NCBI GenBank assembly: GCA_029564025.1
Contig: JAKQQT010000507.1
Location: forward strand, 1 to 42,029
Length of the DNA: 42,029 nt
From: Armatimonadota bacterium
GTDB lineage: Bacteria > Armatimonadota > DTGP01 > JAKQQT01
Direction of reading: 5' to 3'
The translations under genes and the position numbers were made by a program. Of the stretch, positions 1-7,950 are shown piece after piece. Every line of letters begins with the position of its first letter. Position 1 is the stretch's first letter. The notes beneath the pieces are model-generated. The model was not told the origin of the DNA. It saw nothing but the letters and a program-made list of their open reading frames with translations, and searched no databases.

Positions 1-321
1 GGCATCGGGCTGACCCAGTCGTTCGCGCTGGAACTGGTAAGCCTGGGCATCAAGGTCAACGCTATTTGCCCCGGAAACTTCTTTGAGGGACCGCTGTGGT
101 CCGACCCCGAGAACGGCCTGTTCGCCCAGTACCTGCGGGAAGGAAAAGCGCCGGGAGCAAAGACCGTGGACGACGTGCGCAGGTTCTACGAGGCCAAGGT
201 ACCGATGGGACGCGGAGTGACCGTGGCTGACATTATGAGAGCCGTGTACTACCTGGTTGAGCAGGAGTACGAAACCGGCCAGGCGTTGCCCGTGACGGGC
301 GGACAGGTGATGTTGCACTGA
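1..321 (+). CDS. SDR family oxidoreductase, C-terminal part (sorbitol-6-phosphate 2-dehydrogenase-like)
   Basis: The window opens inside this gene; frame 1 is open for 106 codons and stops at TGA 319-321. The fragment has the SDR C-terminal pattern: a helix, then VNAICPGN (the PG after beta-6), a substrate loop, and a C-terminal TGQALPVTGGQVM. The last motif closely resembles my recollection of the end of sorbitol-6-phosphate 2-dehydrogenase (SrlD), which oxidises sorbitol-6-phosphate to fructose-6-phosphate with NAD. The catalytic Tyr-x-x-x-Lys would lie upstream, outside the window. Only one base separates the stop from the ATG of the next dehydrogenase, so the genes are surely co-transcribed. 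The following SorE-like and MtlD genes fit a polyol-phosphate pathway. The SDR family is certain; substrate is inferred. Confidence 0.85.
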   Translation, partial: GIGLTQSFALELVSLGIKVNAICPGNFFEGPLWSDPENGLFAQYLREGKAPGAKTVDDVRRFYEAKVPMGRGVTVADIMRAVYYLVEQEYETGQALPVTGGQVMLH

Positions 322-322
322 G

Positions 323-1951
323 ATGAGCCAGGATATACCGACAACCCAGCACGCCGTGTTACTGACCGGGCCGGACCAGGTACGGCTTGAAACCGCGAAA
401 ACCGTCCCCGCGCCGGGACCGCATCAGATTCTGGCGCGCGTGGAAGCCGTGGGGCTGTGCTTCTCCGACTTGAAACTCCTGCACCAGTTCAGCAACCACC
501 CGCGCAAGGGACCGGTCATTTCGGGGATCGATCCGGCTGTTCTGGAAGCGCTGTCCTCGTATGTGCCGGACGACAGGCCCACGGTGCCAGGTCATGAACT
601 GTCGCTCCGCATCGTCGCGGTCGGCGTGGGCGTCGCCGGATTCCGCGTGGGCGAACGCTGGTTGCCGCAACCCGACTTCCGGGGCTTCAAGACGGCCGGA
701 TCGAACGGCGCGATCGGCTACAACTTCGAGGGCGGCCTGCAGGAATACGTGCTTCTCGATGAGAGGATACTCAACGATCCGGAAACCGGGGAATCGTACA
801 TGATTTCGGTCGATGAGGCTGTCAGCGCGGCGGCGGTGGCGCTGGTGGAACCGTGGGGGTGCGTGGAATGTTCCTATGCCACCACCGAGCGGAACTGCGT
901 CAAAGCCGGCGGCCGAGTGCTTGTGATAACCGATGAAGGCGCGAATGAACTGGCCGTTCAGACGTGTTTTTCGCCCGACGGACCACCCGCTGAAATCACG
1001 CGCATCGGCGCCTGTGATGTGGACACTCTCCCGGATGGTTCGTTCGACGATGTCATCTACTTCGGCTCCCGGCGGGAGACAATCGAAGCCCTTAATGACA
1101 AGATCGCCGCCGGTGGAATCATCAACATCGTGCTGGGCGGGAAACGCATCGGCGAACCGGTGTCGGTCGGCGTCGGGCGCATCCACTACGGGCCGACGCG
1201 GTGGGTTGGAACGACCGGGTCGGATCCCGCCGAAGGGTATGCGGTGATACCCGCGAACGGGGAGTTGCGCCGGGGCGACAAAGTGGCCGTGATCGGCGCC
1301 GGCGGGCCGATGGGCCAGATGCACGTGATACGCGCGGTATGTTCCGGCATCCCGGGCCTTTCGGTGTGGGCGATGGACGTGGACGACGCCCGCTTGAAGT
1401 CGATTTCAGCCAAGGCGGAAACCCTGGCGCGCGCGAACGGCGCGGAGTTCCGGGCTGTCAACTCGAAAACGACGTCCGTCGAAGAACCCTTCACATATTA
1501 CGCTCTGATGGCTCCGATACCGGCGTTGCTGGAAAACGCGATCAACAACGCCGCGCCCGGGGCGGTCATCAATGTGTTCGCCGGTATCCCCGCGCCGGTC
1601 CGTCACGGGATCGACCTGGATGCCCTTCTCGAAAAGCGTCTCTTCGTGTTCGGAACCAGCGGCTCCGAAACGGAACACATGCGCATCGTTCTGAAAAAGG
1701 TTGTGGACGGCAGACTCGACACACTGGCCTCGGTGGACGCCGTGTCCGGCATGGCGGGCGCGGTGGACGGACTGGCGGCGGTCGAAAGCCGGACCCTCGC
1801 CGGGAAGATCCTCGTGTATCCGATGTTGCACGACTTGCCGCTGACGCCGCTTTTCTCGATCGGGGAGCGGTTTCCCACGGTTGCGTCCCGGATGGTCGAC
1901 GGGCGCTGGACCCGCGCGGCGGAAGAGGAGTTGTTACGGGTGGCGGACTGA
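323..1951 (+). CDS. Zinc-dependent medium-chain dehydrogenase, long form (L-sorbose-1-phosphate reductase/sorbitol dehydrogenase-like)
   Basis: 542 residues; typical MDR enzymes have 350-410. The N-terminal GroES-like catalytic domain carries the expected zinc ligands: Cys46 in GLCFSD, and His91/Glu92 in VPGHE. The structural four-Cys zinc loop is absent. Two nucleotide-binding-like segments follow: a degenerate one (about 193-275, GGRVLVITDEG) and a classic Rossmann start, VIGAGGPMGQM, near residue 325. The extra segment explains the length. SorE-like enzymes interconvert L-sorbose-1-phosphate and sorbitol-6-phosphate with NAD(P)H, which suits a gene between an SrlD-like SDR and mtlD. The stop overlaps the next start by one base (TGATG), implying translational coupling. 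The fold is secure; the substrate is inferred from neighbours. Confidence 0.85.
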   Translation: MSQDIPTTQHAVLLTGPDQVRLETAKTVPAPGPHQILARVEAVGLCFSDLKLLHQFSNHPRKGPVISGIDPAVLEALSSYVPDDRPTVPGHELSLRIVAVGVGVAGFRVGERWLPQPDFRGFKTAGSNGAIGYNFEGGLQEYVLLDERILNDPETGESYMISVDEAVSAAAVALVEPWGCVECSYATTERNCVKAGGRVLVITDEGANELAVQTCFSPDGPPAEITRIGACDVDTLPDGSFDDVIYFGSRRETIEALNDKIAAGGIINIVLGGKRIGEPVSVGVGRIHYGPTRWVGTTGSDPAEGYAVIPANGELRRGDKVAVIGAGGPMGQMHVIRAVCSGIPGLSVWAMDVDDARLKSISAKAETLARANGAEFRAVNSKTTSVEEPFTYYALMAPIPALLENAINNAAPGAVINVFAGIPAPVRHGIDLDALLEKRLFVFGTSGSETEHMRIVLKKVVDGRLDTLASVDAVSGMAGAVDGLAAVESRTLAGKILVYPMLHDLPLTPLFSIGERFPTVASRMVDGRWTRAAEEELLRVAD

Positions 1952-3159
1952 TGAAACGCGCGGTTGTGTTCGGTGCGGGAAACATCGGCCGGGGATTTCT
2001 GGGCCAGTTGTTCCACGAATCCGGCTACGTCACCGTTTTCGTGGATGTTCTGGAACCGCTGGTCGAAGCCCTGAACGCACGCGGCGAATACCCCGTTCGC
2101 ATCGTTGACCGCCAGACGAAAACCCTCACGGTTCGCAATGTCAGAGCCCTGCACTCGAACGACCTCGATGCCGTGGCGACAGAATTGGCGGCGGCAGATA
2201 TCGCGGCGACGGCGGTCGGCGGTCCGGTCCTCCCCCATATTGCACCCGCTTTGGCTTCGGGGATCGCCAGACGGTTCGTGAACCCCCGGGCGTTGCCGCT
2301 AAACATCATCGTCTGCGAAAACCTGATCCACGCCGGACCGCATCTGCGCGCACTGGTTCAGCGGTATCTTGACCCGTCGCTCCACGGTTTGCTGGAAGAA
2401 CGCGTCGGATTCGTTGAAGCCAGCATCGGGCGGATGGTCCCGGTGATGACGCCGGAAGTCAGGGCGGAAGATCCCCTGTTGATCGAAGTCGAGGCGTACT
2501 GCGAACTGCCGGTCGACGCCGACGGTTTCCGCGGTCCCGTACCCGACATCGCCCATCTGCTTCCGTTACCCAATTTCGGCGCGATTGTGGAGCGCAAACT
2601 GTACGTTCACAATGCCGGGCACGCGTCAGCGGCCTACCTCGGGTACCTAAGACGTTGCGAGTTTGTATGGCAGGCGGTCGAGGATCCGTTCATCCGGCGC
2701 GTCACCAGGGGCGCTATGTCGGAATCGTGCCTTGGCCTCAGCCGCAAGCACGGCGTGCCCCTGGCCGAACTGCAGGCCCACGCGGAGGACTTGCTCCGCC
2801 GATTCCACAACAAGGCGCTCGGCGACCAGGTGGCGCGGGTGGCGAAGGATCCGATGCGAAAACTGGGACCCGAGGACCGACTGATCGGCGCCGCCCGGAT
2901 GTGTCTTGAGCAGGGCGTGGAACCGTCGAACCTCGCGCTGGCGTGTGCCGCGGCCTTGCGGTTCGACGATCCGAATGATCCCTCGGCCGTCAGACTTCAG
3001 GCCGTCCGCGCGGAATCGGGCGATGAAGGCGTGTTGACGGAGGTGTGCCGACTCTCGCCCGGTCATCCCCTCCGGAGCCTGATTCTGTCCGCCGCCGAAC
3101 GCCTGTCAGGACGGCTTGACGGCGACAGCCTCGATCTCGATCAGCACGTTGAACGGTAG
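1951..3159 (+). CDS. mtlD: Mannitol-1-phosphate 5-dehydrogenase
   Basis: 402 residues. The ORF track extends the frame to 1201, but the ATG at 1951 overlaps the previous stop and starts exactly at the family's N-terminus (VVFGAGNIGRGF, the NAD-binding Rossmann loop). The C-terminal catalytic domain has the hallmark KLYVHNAGHASAAYLGY, containing the mannitol-dehydrogenase-family catalytic Lys. MtlD oxidises mannitol-1-phosphate to fructose-6-phosphate in the cytoplasm. With the two upstream dehydrogenases it forms an operon converting hexitol phosphates to fructose-6-phosphate; no PTS transporter is visible here. The 3' end overlaps the convergent ridA-like gene by 54 bases. Other polyol dehydrogenases of the same superfamily (for example tagaturonate reductase) are less likely given the N-terminal motif. 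Confidence 0.9.
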   Translation: MKRAVVFGAGNIGRGFLGQLFHESGYVTVFVDVLEPLVEALNARGEYPVRIVDRQTKTLTVRNVRALHSNDLDAVATELAAADIAATAVGGPVLPHIAPALASGIARRFVNPRALPLNIIVCENLIHAGPHLRALVQRYLDPSLHGLLEERVGFVEASIGRMVPVMTPEVRAEDPLLIEVEAYCELPVDADGFRGPVPDIAHLLPLPNFGAIVERKLYVHNAGHASAAYLGYLRRCEFVWQAVEDPFIRRVTRGAMSESCLGLSRKHGVPLAELQAHAEDLLRRFHNKALGDQVARVAKDPMRKLGPEDRLIGAARMCLEQGVEPSNLALACAAALRFDDPNDPSAVRLQAVRAESGDEGVLTEVCRLSPGHPLRSLILSAAERLSGRLDGDSLDLDQHVER

Positions 3160-3492
3160 CGCGGCCACCTGCACTGCGCTCCGGGCGGGCGGATTCGTGT
3201 GAAAAACCTCGCCGTAGATCGTATTGACGATTCCGTAGTGGCCGATGTCGGTCAGGAAGATGGTCGTTTTCAGCACATCCTCGGGACCGCAACCGGCGGC
3301 CTTCAAAGCGCCCAGCAGGTTGTCCAGAGTCTGCTTCGTCTGTTCGTGGATGTCGCCCATCACGACCGTGCGGGATTTGGGGTCCAGCGGAATCTGGCCT
3401 GAGATGAACACCAGTCCGTTGGCTTCCACAACCGGCGAGTAAGGGGCTCCGGCCGCGGCGATCGGGCCGTCGTAGGTTTTCTTGGCGGACAT
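3106..3492 (-). CDS. RidA family enamine/imine deaminase
   Basis: 128 residues, the usual RidA (YjgF/YER057c/UK114) length. Visible motifs are FISGQIPLDP, the helix QTKQTLDNLLGALKAAG, and PPARSAVQVAALP, whose Arg is the residue that binds the carboxylate of 2-aminoacrylate-type intermediates in active RidA. RidA hydrolyses reactive enamine/imine products of PLP enzymes to keto acids and ammonia in the cytoplasm as a homotrimer. It is the last gene of a minus-strand run, starting 20 bases after the acetyltransferase stop. Its 3' end is antisense to the final 54 bases of mtlD. The family is very secure; the physiological substrate is not specified by context. Confidence 0.93.
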   Translation of the reverse strand: MSAKKTYDGPIAAAGAPYSPVVEANGLVFISGQIPLDPKSRTVVMGDIHEQTKQTLDNLLGALKAAGCGPEDVLKTTIFLTDIGHYGIVNTIYGEVFHTNPPARSAVQVAALPFNVLIEIEAVAVKPS

Positions 3493-3512
3493 GTCAATTC
3501 CTCGTGCGCGGG

Positions 3513-4295
3513 TTATTCCGGGGGTGCGAAGGTCATCACATCGGGCGAATTGGCGGCAATCACCGAGTATCCCGCGCGTACGGCGATACCGGTCGCGGAT
3601 CCCCCTGCTGTATTGTAGAGAAAAGTGATGTCGGCTCCGTCTTTCCTCGATTGCCGCGTTACGAAATTCAGCAGTGCCAGTCCGATGCCTTTACCCTGCA
3701 TTTCCGGCTTCACGCTAATCCGTCCGACGTTGGCGACGCCGTTTCGCAGGGAGAACGAGCAGGCCCCGGACGGTACGCCGTCGTAGAGTCCGAACCAGTA
3801 CCACGTTTGCGGAGCACGGAAGCGAACGGTTTCCATGGCGCGGGTTTCGGAACGGGCGGGCTCGGTCAAATCGGATGTGATGATGTTGAGCCAGGTTTCG
3901 AGCGTCGCGTTCGTCACCATCGTCATGTAAACCTGGGGCTTCGTGAAGATGGAGGGCGATGCCGGATCCCAGAGCATCGTGTCCAGCGTGGGTCCGGGAT
4001 AACGCGACCAACCGGATCGCGCCAGGCGGTCGTACAGGCCGGGCGGTTGCGCCAAAGGATCGATGAGGACGGACGCTGTGCGCTTGCGCTTGTGGTAGAA
4101 GGCTTTGATGCGCTCGATCAAGGCATCGGCGTTATCGGGATCGGAGCGCAGAAGGGCGGCGTGATTCCATTCCCACAACGAAGGGGCGCGCCCGTCCGCC
4201 ACGAGACGGGCGCCGTCCCAATCTTCCATGACGTCGGCGACGGAGTCCTTCATCGCGAAATCGGCGTCGTATATGCGTTGGAGGATGTCGGTCAT
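3513..4295 (-). CDS. GNAT family N-acetyltransferase
   Basis: 260 residues from the ATG at 4295 (MTDILQRIYD). The track's longer ORF (to 4487) is rejected because its first 64 codons are basic, low-complexity and overlap the upstream oxidoreductase. The C-terminal half holds the GNAT acetyl-CoA-binding signature: beta strand GRISVKPEMQGKGIGLALL, matching Q-x-x-G-x-G, then a strand with a YNTAGGSA turn and RAGYSVI. The N-terminal half (1-130) is helical and less conserved; it may be a degenerate second GNAT fold. Acceptor substrate is unknown. It sits between a Gfo/Idh/MocA gene and ridA on one probable transcript. A short GC-rich inverted repeat lies just upstream of its start. Confidence 0.8.
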   Translation of the reverse strand: MTDILQRIYDADFAMKDSVADVMEDWDGARLVADGRAPSLWEWNHAALLRSDPDNADALIERIKAFYHKRKRTASVLIDPLAQPPGLYDRLARSGWSRYPGPTLDTMLWDPASPSIFTKPQVYMTMVTNATLETWLNIITSDLTEPARSETRAMETVRFRAPQTWYWFGLYDGVPSGACSFSLRNGVANVGRISVKPEMQGKGIGLALLNFVTRQSRKDGADITFLYNTAGGSATGIAVRAGYSVIAANSPDVMTFAPPE

Positions 4296-4304
4296 GGCGA
4301 CGCG

Positions 4305-4333
4305 GTAGGGGCAGGTTACCAACCCGCCCCTGC
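4305..4333. repeat. Short inverted repeat (GTAGGGGC...GCCCCTGC type) between two genes
   Basis: GTAGGGGCAGGTT-ACC-AACCCGCCCCTGC forms a 13-position stem with one wobble and one A/C mismatch. It occupies almost the whole 41-base gap between the oxidoreductase stop and the GNAT start. No T-run follows on either strand, so it is not a standard terminator. It could be a dispersed REP-like palindrome or an mRNA stability hairpin. Confidence 0.6.
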
Positions 4334-4336
4334 ACG

Positions 4337-5302
4337 TTACAGCGTGATCCGCTTTCCTTCTTTCTGGCTCTGGTAAACAGCCTGCGCAATGCGCACGGCT
4401 TGCAGACCGTCGTTGGCGGTGATGGCCGGTTGGCGGTTTTCGCGGATGGCCGACAGGAACTCGATGACTTCCTTCTCGAAGCGCCACGGACCTTCCGGCG
4501 TCAGTTCCTTCCAGTCGCTGGAGCCTTTTTCCAGAATCTGGGATTTGCCGGTGTTGTAGTCCACCACGGCCGCGCCCTCACTGCCGTAAACTTCCACGAT
4601 GTTGGCGCTACCGGGGGTGGACCAGCTTCCTTCAATGACTCCCACGGCGCCGCTTTTCGCGCCCAGCATCATCACGCAGGAGTCTTCCACCCGGTAGTTG
4701 GGCGCATAGGCGGCGGTGAATCCGTCCACCCAGGCAACGTCGCCGGCCAGGAATCGGAAAATGTCGATGGAGTGGATGGAGGTGTCCAGCGCCGCGCCGC
4801 CGCCCGCGATATCGGGGTCTCCGAACCACTTGCCGGTCATATCCTGCCGTCCGCCGAAGCGGTTGCGGACCATCAGCACGCGTCCGAGTTTGCCGTCGTT
4901 GATGGCGGTTTTGATCTGCTCGAGGGGCGACTCGTAGCGGTGGCAGAACGCGAGCATCAGGATGGTCTTCGTGCGCTCGGCGGCGTCCACCATCGCCTGT
5001 GCTTCGGCAACCGTGCGCGCCATGGGCTTCTCGCACAGCACGGGTACGCCGGCTTCCAGGCAGGGAATCACGCCGTCGCCGTGAAACTTCGGCGGACTGC
5101 AGACGCTTACGGCGTCCGGTTTGGCGTTGGCCAGCAGTTCCTGCGGAGTCGCGAAGGATGCTGTTCCCCATTCTTTTTCGGCGCGCTCGCGGGCGGCCGG
5201 AGACGGATCGACTACAGCGCTGATCTCAACGCCGGGTTGGGCAATGTACGAGTTGCGGTGGAGTCCGGCGATACCGCCGGCGCCGATGATGGCTACTTTC
5301 AA
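4337..5302 (-). CDS. Gfo/Idh/MocA family NAD(P)-dependent oxidoreductase
   Basis: 321 residues. The chosen start is the TTG at 5302: it is preceded by AGAAGAGG at good spacing and directly opens the Rossmann motif KVAIIGAGGIAG. The upstream ATG at 5359 would add a 19-residue basic tail with no family support. The second hallmark, CEKPMARTVAEA (EKP motif), follows at about residues 94-105, and the C-terminal alpha/beta domain contains the expected substrate face, with GGAALDTSIHSID including an active-site His-type loop. Members oxidise or reduce cyclic sugars, inositols or sugar acids. It is first in the run with the GNAT and ridA genes. Exact substrate cannot be read from the sequence. Confidence 0.9.
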   Translation of the reverse strand: MKVAIIGAGGIAGLHRNSYIAQPGVEISAVVDPSPAARERAEKEWGTASFATPQELLANAKPDAVSVCSPPKFHGDGVIPCLEAGVPVLCEKPMARTVAEAQAMVDAAERTKTILMLAFCHRYESPLEQIKTAINDGKLGRVLMVRNRFGGRQDMTGKWFGDPDIAGGGAALDTSIHSIDIFRFLAGDVAWVDGFTAAYAPNYRVEDSCVMMLGAKSGAVGVIEGSWSTPGSANIVEVYGSEGAAVVDYNTGKSQILEKGSSDWKELTPEGPWRFEKEVIEFLSAIRENRQPAITANDGLQAVRIAQAVYQSQKEGKRITL

Positions 5303-5424
5303 GGCAAAACCTCTTCTTTGATATTTGGGTGGGAATGCGAAAACGGAGCGGGCTGACACACGCGATCCGCCAAGGAATTATGTCACATTACGGAACCGGC
5401 AGGCCAAACACGGGGAGATGCGAC

Positions 5425-6690
5425 TCACTTGCCCTGGTTCGATAGGCGTTCGAGGACGGTGGCCGTTTCCTTGTCCCTGGGAGCAAGTTTCAGTGAATTC
5501 TGATACGCGTCGACGGCCTGGGAAACGGCGTTTGCGCGTTCGTACACGGAGCCCAGTTTGAACCAAACGTCGGCATCCGGCCGGATGGCCAGCGCGGAGC
5601 GGTACTCCTTCAAGGCGCCGTCGTTGTCGCCCGCTTCAAAGCGTTCGTCGCCGGCGAGGATGTGCCTGGCGCGTTTCTTCTCTGTCGGCGATAGCGGCTG
5701 AGACGGCGATGCGAACAGCGTGTGTTCCACGCCCAGCGTCGGGGATACCTTCGCCATTGGTCTGACCGCTCGCTGGCGGTCGGCATCACTGTCGAAATTG
5801 TAATAGGACGCAACGGCTTCCAGGTCTCTCAGATCCTCACGGTTGGTTTCCCGCCCGATTCCGGCCTGGAATCCCAAAGCCCCGCCGGGCGACTGGTTCG
5901 GAGCCAGGTCTGTTATTCGGTCCAAGCCAACCTTGCCGCCGGAGGTTCCTGCCGCGCCGACCAGGGGCTTCGACTCCGTAGAGGGCTCCGCCGCCTTGAA
6001 CGATCCGGTCGGGGCCGGCGCGGCGGCGGGAGCAGGTGCGGGCGCAGTCGCTCGGGTAAGCCGTGCCGCAGTCGGCGGTGTCACCTTCTCTCCAGAGATC
6101 GGGGCTCCGACTGCCGGAGCAGGAACGGTTATCGCGGGTACGGACGGCTTCTCCGCAACTACATTCAACTTATCCCCGCGTTGGATTTCCGTTTTTGGTT
6201 GGACTGCTGGCTTCTTGTCTGCCTCGGCCTTGGGAGATGAAACTGTGAGATTGCCGGCGGGAGGAGCCGCGCCTTTGGGCTTCGTATGATCGCGCAGTCC
6301 TTGCGGCTCGGCGGTATCGGGTACCGCAGACGCAGGTTTATGCTCCACCCGAGTTTCCTGAACCGGCGTGCGGAACGGATTGGCGTAGAAGATGAAAACG
6401 GCCGTGGCGACCACCGCAACCGGCGCGAGTGCTGGTCGCCATACGGAGCGGCGTGGGGTCGGTTGCGCCGTCAGTTCCCGACGAACCCGGCTCCACAAGC
6501 CCAAATCATCTGCGGCCGGAACGCGCGGCGCGGCGGCTTTCAGGACATACGAGGCCGCGCGGAGTTTCTCCAACTCCGACCGGCAGACGTCACAGGTCTC
6601 CAGATGGCGCTCGATGCGGCGGGACTCGGCGGGAGACAGGGCTCCCTCGAGGTATCCGGCCAACCGATTTGTCACGTGTCCCCAGGCCAT
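5425..6690 (-). CDS. Zinc-finger anti-sigma factor with C-terminal TPR domain
   Basis: 421 residues. The N-terminus has an anti-sigma zinc-binding (ZAS/RsrA-like) motif, with HLETCDVC at about 29-36 giving H-x3-C-x2-C, that binds and inhibits ECF sigma factors. A single membrane segment follows near 86-103 (LAPVAVVATAVFIFYANPF). A long Pro/Ala/Lys-rich linker (about 110-250) leads to a C-terminal TPR region (ARHILAGDERFEAGDNDGALKEY, then WFKLGSVYERANAVSQAVDAY). The topology would put the finger in the cytoplasm and the TPRs outside. It begins 9 bases after the sigma factor stop, the classic cognate arrangement. A GTG five codons downstream of the ATG is an alternative start, since the ATG has its AGG almost directly against it. 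The TPR output domain is unusual for a plain anti-sigma factor. Confidence 0.8.
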   Translation of the reverse strand: MAWGHVTNRLAGYLEGALSPAESRRIERHLETCDVCRSELEKLRAASYVLKAAAPRVPAADDLGLWSRVRRELTAQPTPRRSVWRPALAPVAVVATAVFIFYANPFRTPVQETRVEHKPASAVPDTAEPQGLRDHTKPKGAAPPAGNLTVSSPKAEADKKPAVQPKTEIQRGDKLNVVAEKPSVPAITVPAPAVGAPISGEKVTPPTAARLTRATAPAPAPAAAPAPTGSFKAAEPSTESKPLVGAAGTSGGKVGLDRITDLAPNQSPGGALGFQAGIGRETNREDLRDLEAVASYYNFDSDADRQRAVRPMAKVSPTLGVEHTLFASPSQPLSPTEKKRARHILAGDERFEAGDNDGALKEYRSALAIRPDADVWFKLGSVYERANAVSQAVDAYQNSLKLAPRDKETATVLERLSNQGK

Positions 6691-6699
6691 CCTCGTTGC

Positions 6700-7290
6700 C
6701 TACAATGCCTCGCTGAGGCTTTCCCTTAATTTCCGCACCGCGTAGTGAATCCTGCTCCACACCGTGCCGATGCGTGTTCCGGTTATCTCGGCGATTTCCT
6801 CGCCGGACTTGTTCTCAAAAAAGTGCAGGATGATCACCGCCCGGTGCTTCTCCGGCAACGCGTGCACCGCGTCGCGGACGGCCGATTCCGAAAACCTCTT
6901 CCAAAGCACGGATTCCGGCGATTCCGCCACGTCCGACGGCAATCGTTCGGACCAGTCAGTATCATCCGCTTGCGGGTCGGCCCGTTGTGACTCGTACCGG
7001 GCGATTTTCGACGCGTGCCTCATTGCCGTGTTGAGCGCGATACGGTACAGCCACGTGCTGAACCGGGCGTCGCCCCGGAACGTATTCAGCGACCGGAACG
7101 CCCGTATGAAAACTTCCTGTGTTACGTCCTCGGCGTCTTCAGGATACCGCAAAGCCCGGGCCACCACCCGGCCGACCATCGGCTGGTAGCGTTCCACAAT
7201 CGCCCCGAATGCGTCCGTGTCTCCCGCCCGACATCGGGCGACTGCCTGGGCATCCGGGTCCTGCGCGATTTGTCTGCCGCGTGTGAACAC
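6700..7290 (-). CDS. ECF-type RNA polymerase sigma factor
   Basis: 196 residues, normal for sigma-70 group 4. Region 2 is clear: FGAIVERYQPMVGRVV, then DAEDVTQEVFIRAFRSLNTF, with core binding and -10 recognition segments. Region 4 contains LPEKHRAVIILHF and the helix-turn-helix SGEEIAEITGTRIGTVWSRIHYAVRKLR, which reads the -35. The start is a GTG at 7290. It directs RNA polymerase to a stress or envelope regulon and is most likely held inactive by the zinc-finger membrane protein encoded 9 bases downstream. It may autoregulate, but I could not pick a convincing ECF promoter in the 68-base upstream gap. Confidence 0.93.
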   Translation of the reverse strand: MFTRGRQIAQDPDAQAVARCRAGDTDAFGAIVERYQPMVGRVVARALRYPEDAEDVTQEVFIRAFRSLNTFRGDARFSTWLYRIALNTAMRHASKIARYESQRADPQADDTDWSERLPSDVAESPESVLWKRFSESAVRDAVHALPEKHRAVIILHFFENKSGEEIAEITGTRIGTVWSRIHYAVRKLRESLSEAL

Positions 7291-7358
7291 TGTTGTGATT
7301 CCGCGCGGCTCCGATGTATCCGATTACTCAGACTCCCGGCGCCGCGAAAACCTTCAAA

Positions 7359-7937
7359 TCAAGCCATCGGACCCGGTCCGCGCAATATGTGGTCCGCCAG
7401 GATTTTAACACCAATACCCACCAGTACCAGCCCTCCTGTCAGTTCCATCTGGCGGCCGAACCGTTGTCCGAGCCGCGATCCCAAACGCATACCGATGATG
7501 GTCATCACCCCGGCGACGATGCCGATTACGATGACCGCCGACCAGATGGTGACATTCAGCATGGCGAACGACAGGCCCACCGCCAAGGCGTCGATGCTGA
7601 CCGCGATGGAGAGGCTGACCATGGTGAGCCCCCGGGTCGGGTCGGAACGGTCCTGTTCATCGTCACCGCCGAGCGCACCCAGAACCGCCTTTCCGCCCAC
7701 GAGCAACAACAGCGCGAAAGCGATCCAGTGGTCCCAGGTCGAGAACGATTGCGCCAGGCGTGTGCCGGCCAGCCAGCCGATCAGCGGCATCAGCGCCTGG
7801 AACAGCCCGAAGTGGAACGAAAGACGAAACACCTGGCGCGCCGAAACACTGCCAAGGGCAACTGAACAGGCGATGGACACCGCGAAGGCGTCCATCGCCA
7901 GGCCAAAAGCGACCGCCAGTAATTCAAGGGTGCTCAC
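7359..7937 (-). CDS. mntP: MntP/YtaF-type manganese efflux pump
   Basis: 192 residues with six predicted membrane helices in two homologous halves, as in the DUF204/MntP family. Each half has the conserved acidic membrane motif: AFGLAMDAFAVSIACS near residue 10-25 and SIAVSIDALAVGLSF near 110-125. These Asp residues are essential in characterised MntP. The loop GGDDEQDRSDP between halves is cytoplasmic. MntP exports Mn2+ to prevent toxicity. The start is GTG at 7937, 13 bases after the rhamnosidase stop, so it appears to be read from the rhamnosidase transcript. There is no room for the yybP-ykoY manganese riboswitch often found ahead of mntP. Confidence 0.88.
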   Translation of the reverse strand: MSTLELLAVAFGLAMDAFAVSIACSVALGSVSARQVFRLSFHFGLFQALMPLIGWLAGTRLAQSFSTWDHWIAFALLLLVGGKAVLGALGGDDEQDRSDPTRGLTMVSLSIAVSIDALAVGLSFAMLNVTIWSAVIVIGIVAGVMTIIGMRLGSRLGQRFGRQMELTGGLVLVGIGVKILADHILRGPGPMA

Positions 7938-7950
7938 GGCAACGGGGCTT

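Noticed and set aside
3504-5356. Plus-strand ORFs of 290 and 318 codons opposite the GNAT and Gfo/Idh/MocA genes
   Set aside because: Gly/His/Arg-rich shadow translations without family motifs, while the minus-strand frames have clear catalytic signatures.
7938-7950. yybP-ykoY manganese riboswitch before mntP
   Set aside because: Only 13 bases separate mntP from the rhamnosidase stop, too short for the element; none was seen within the coding end either.
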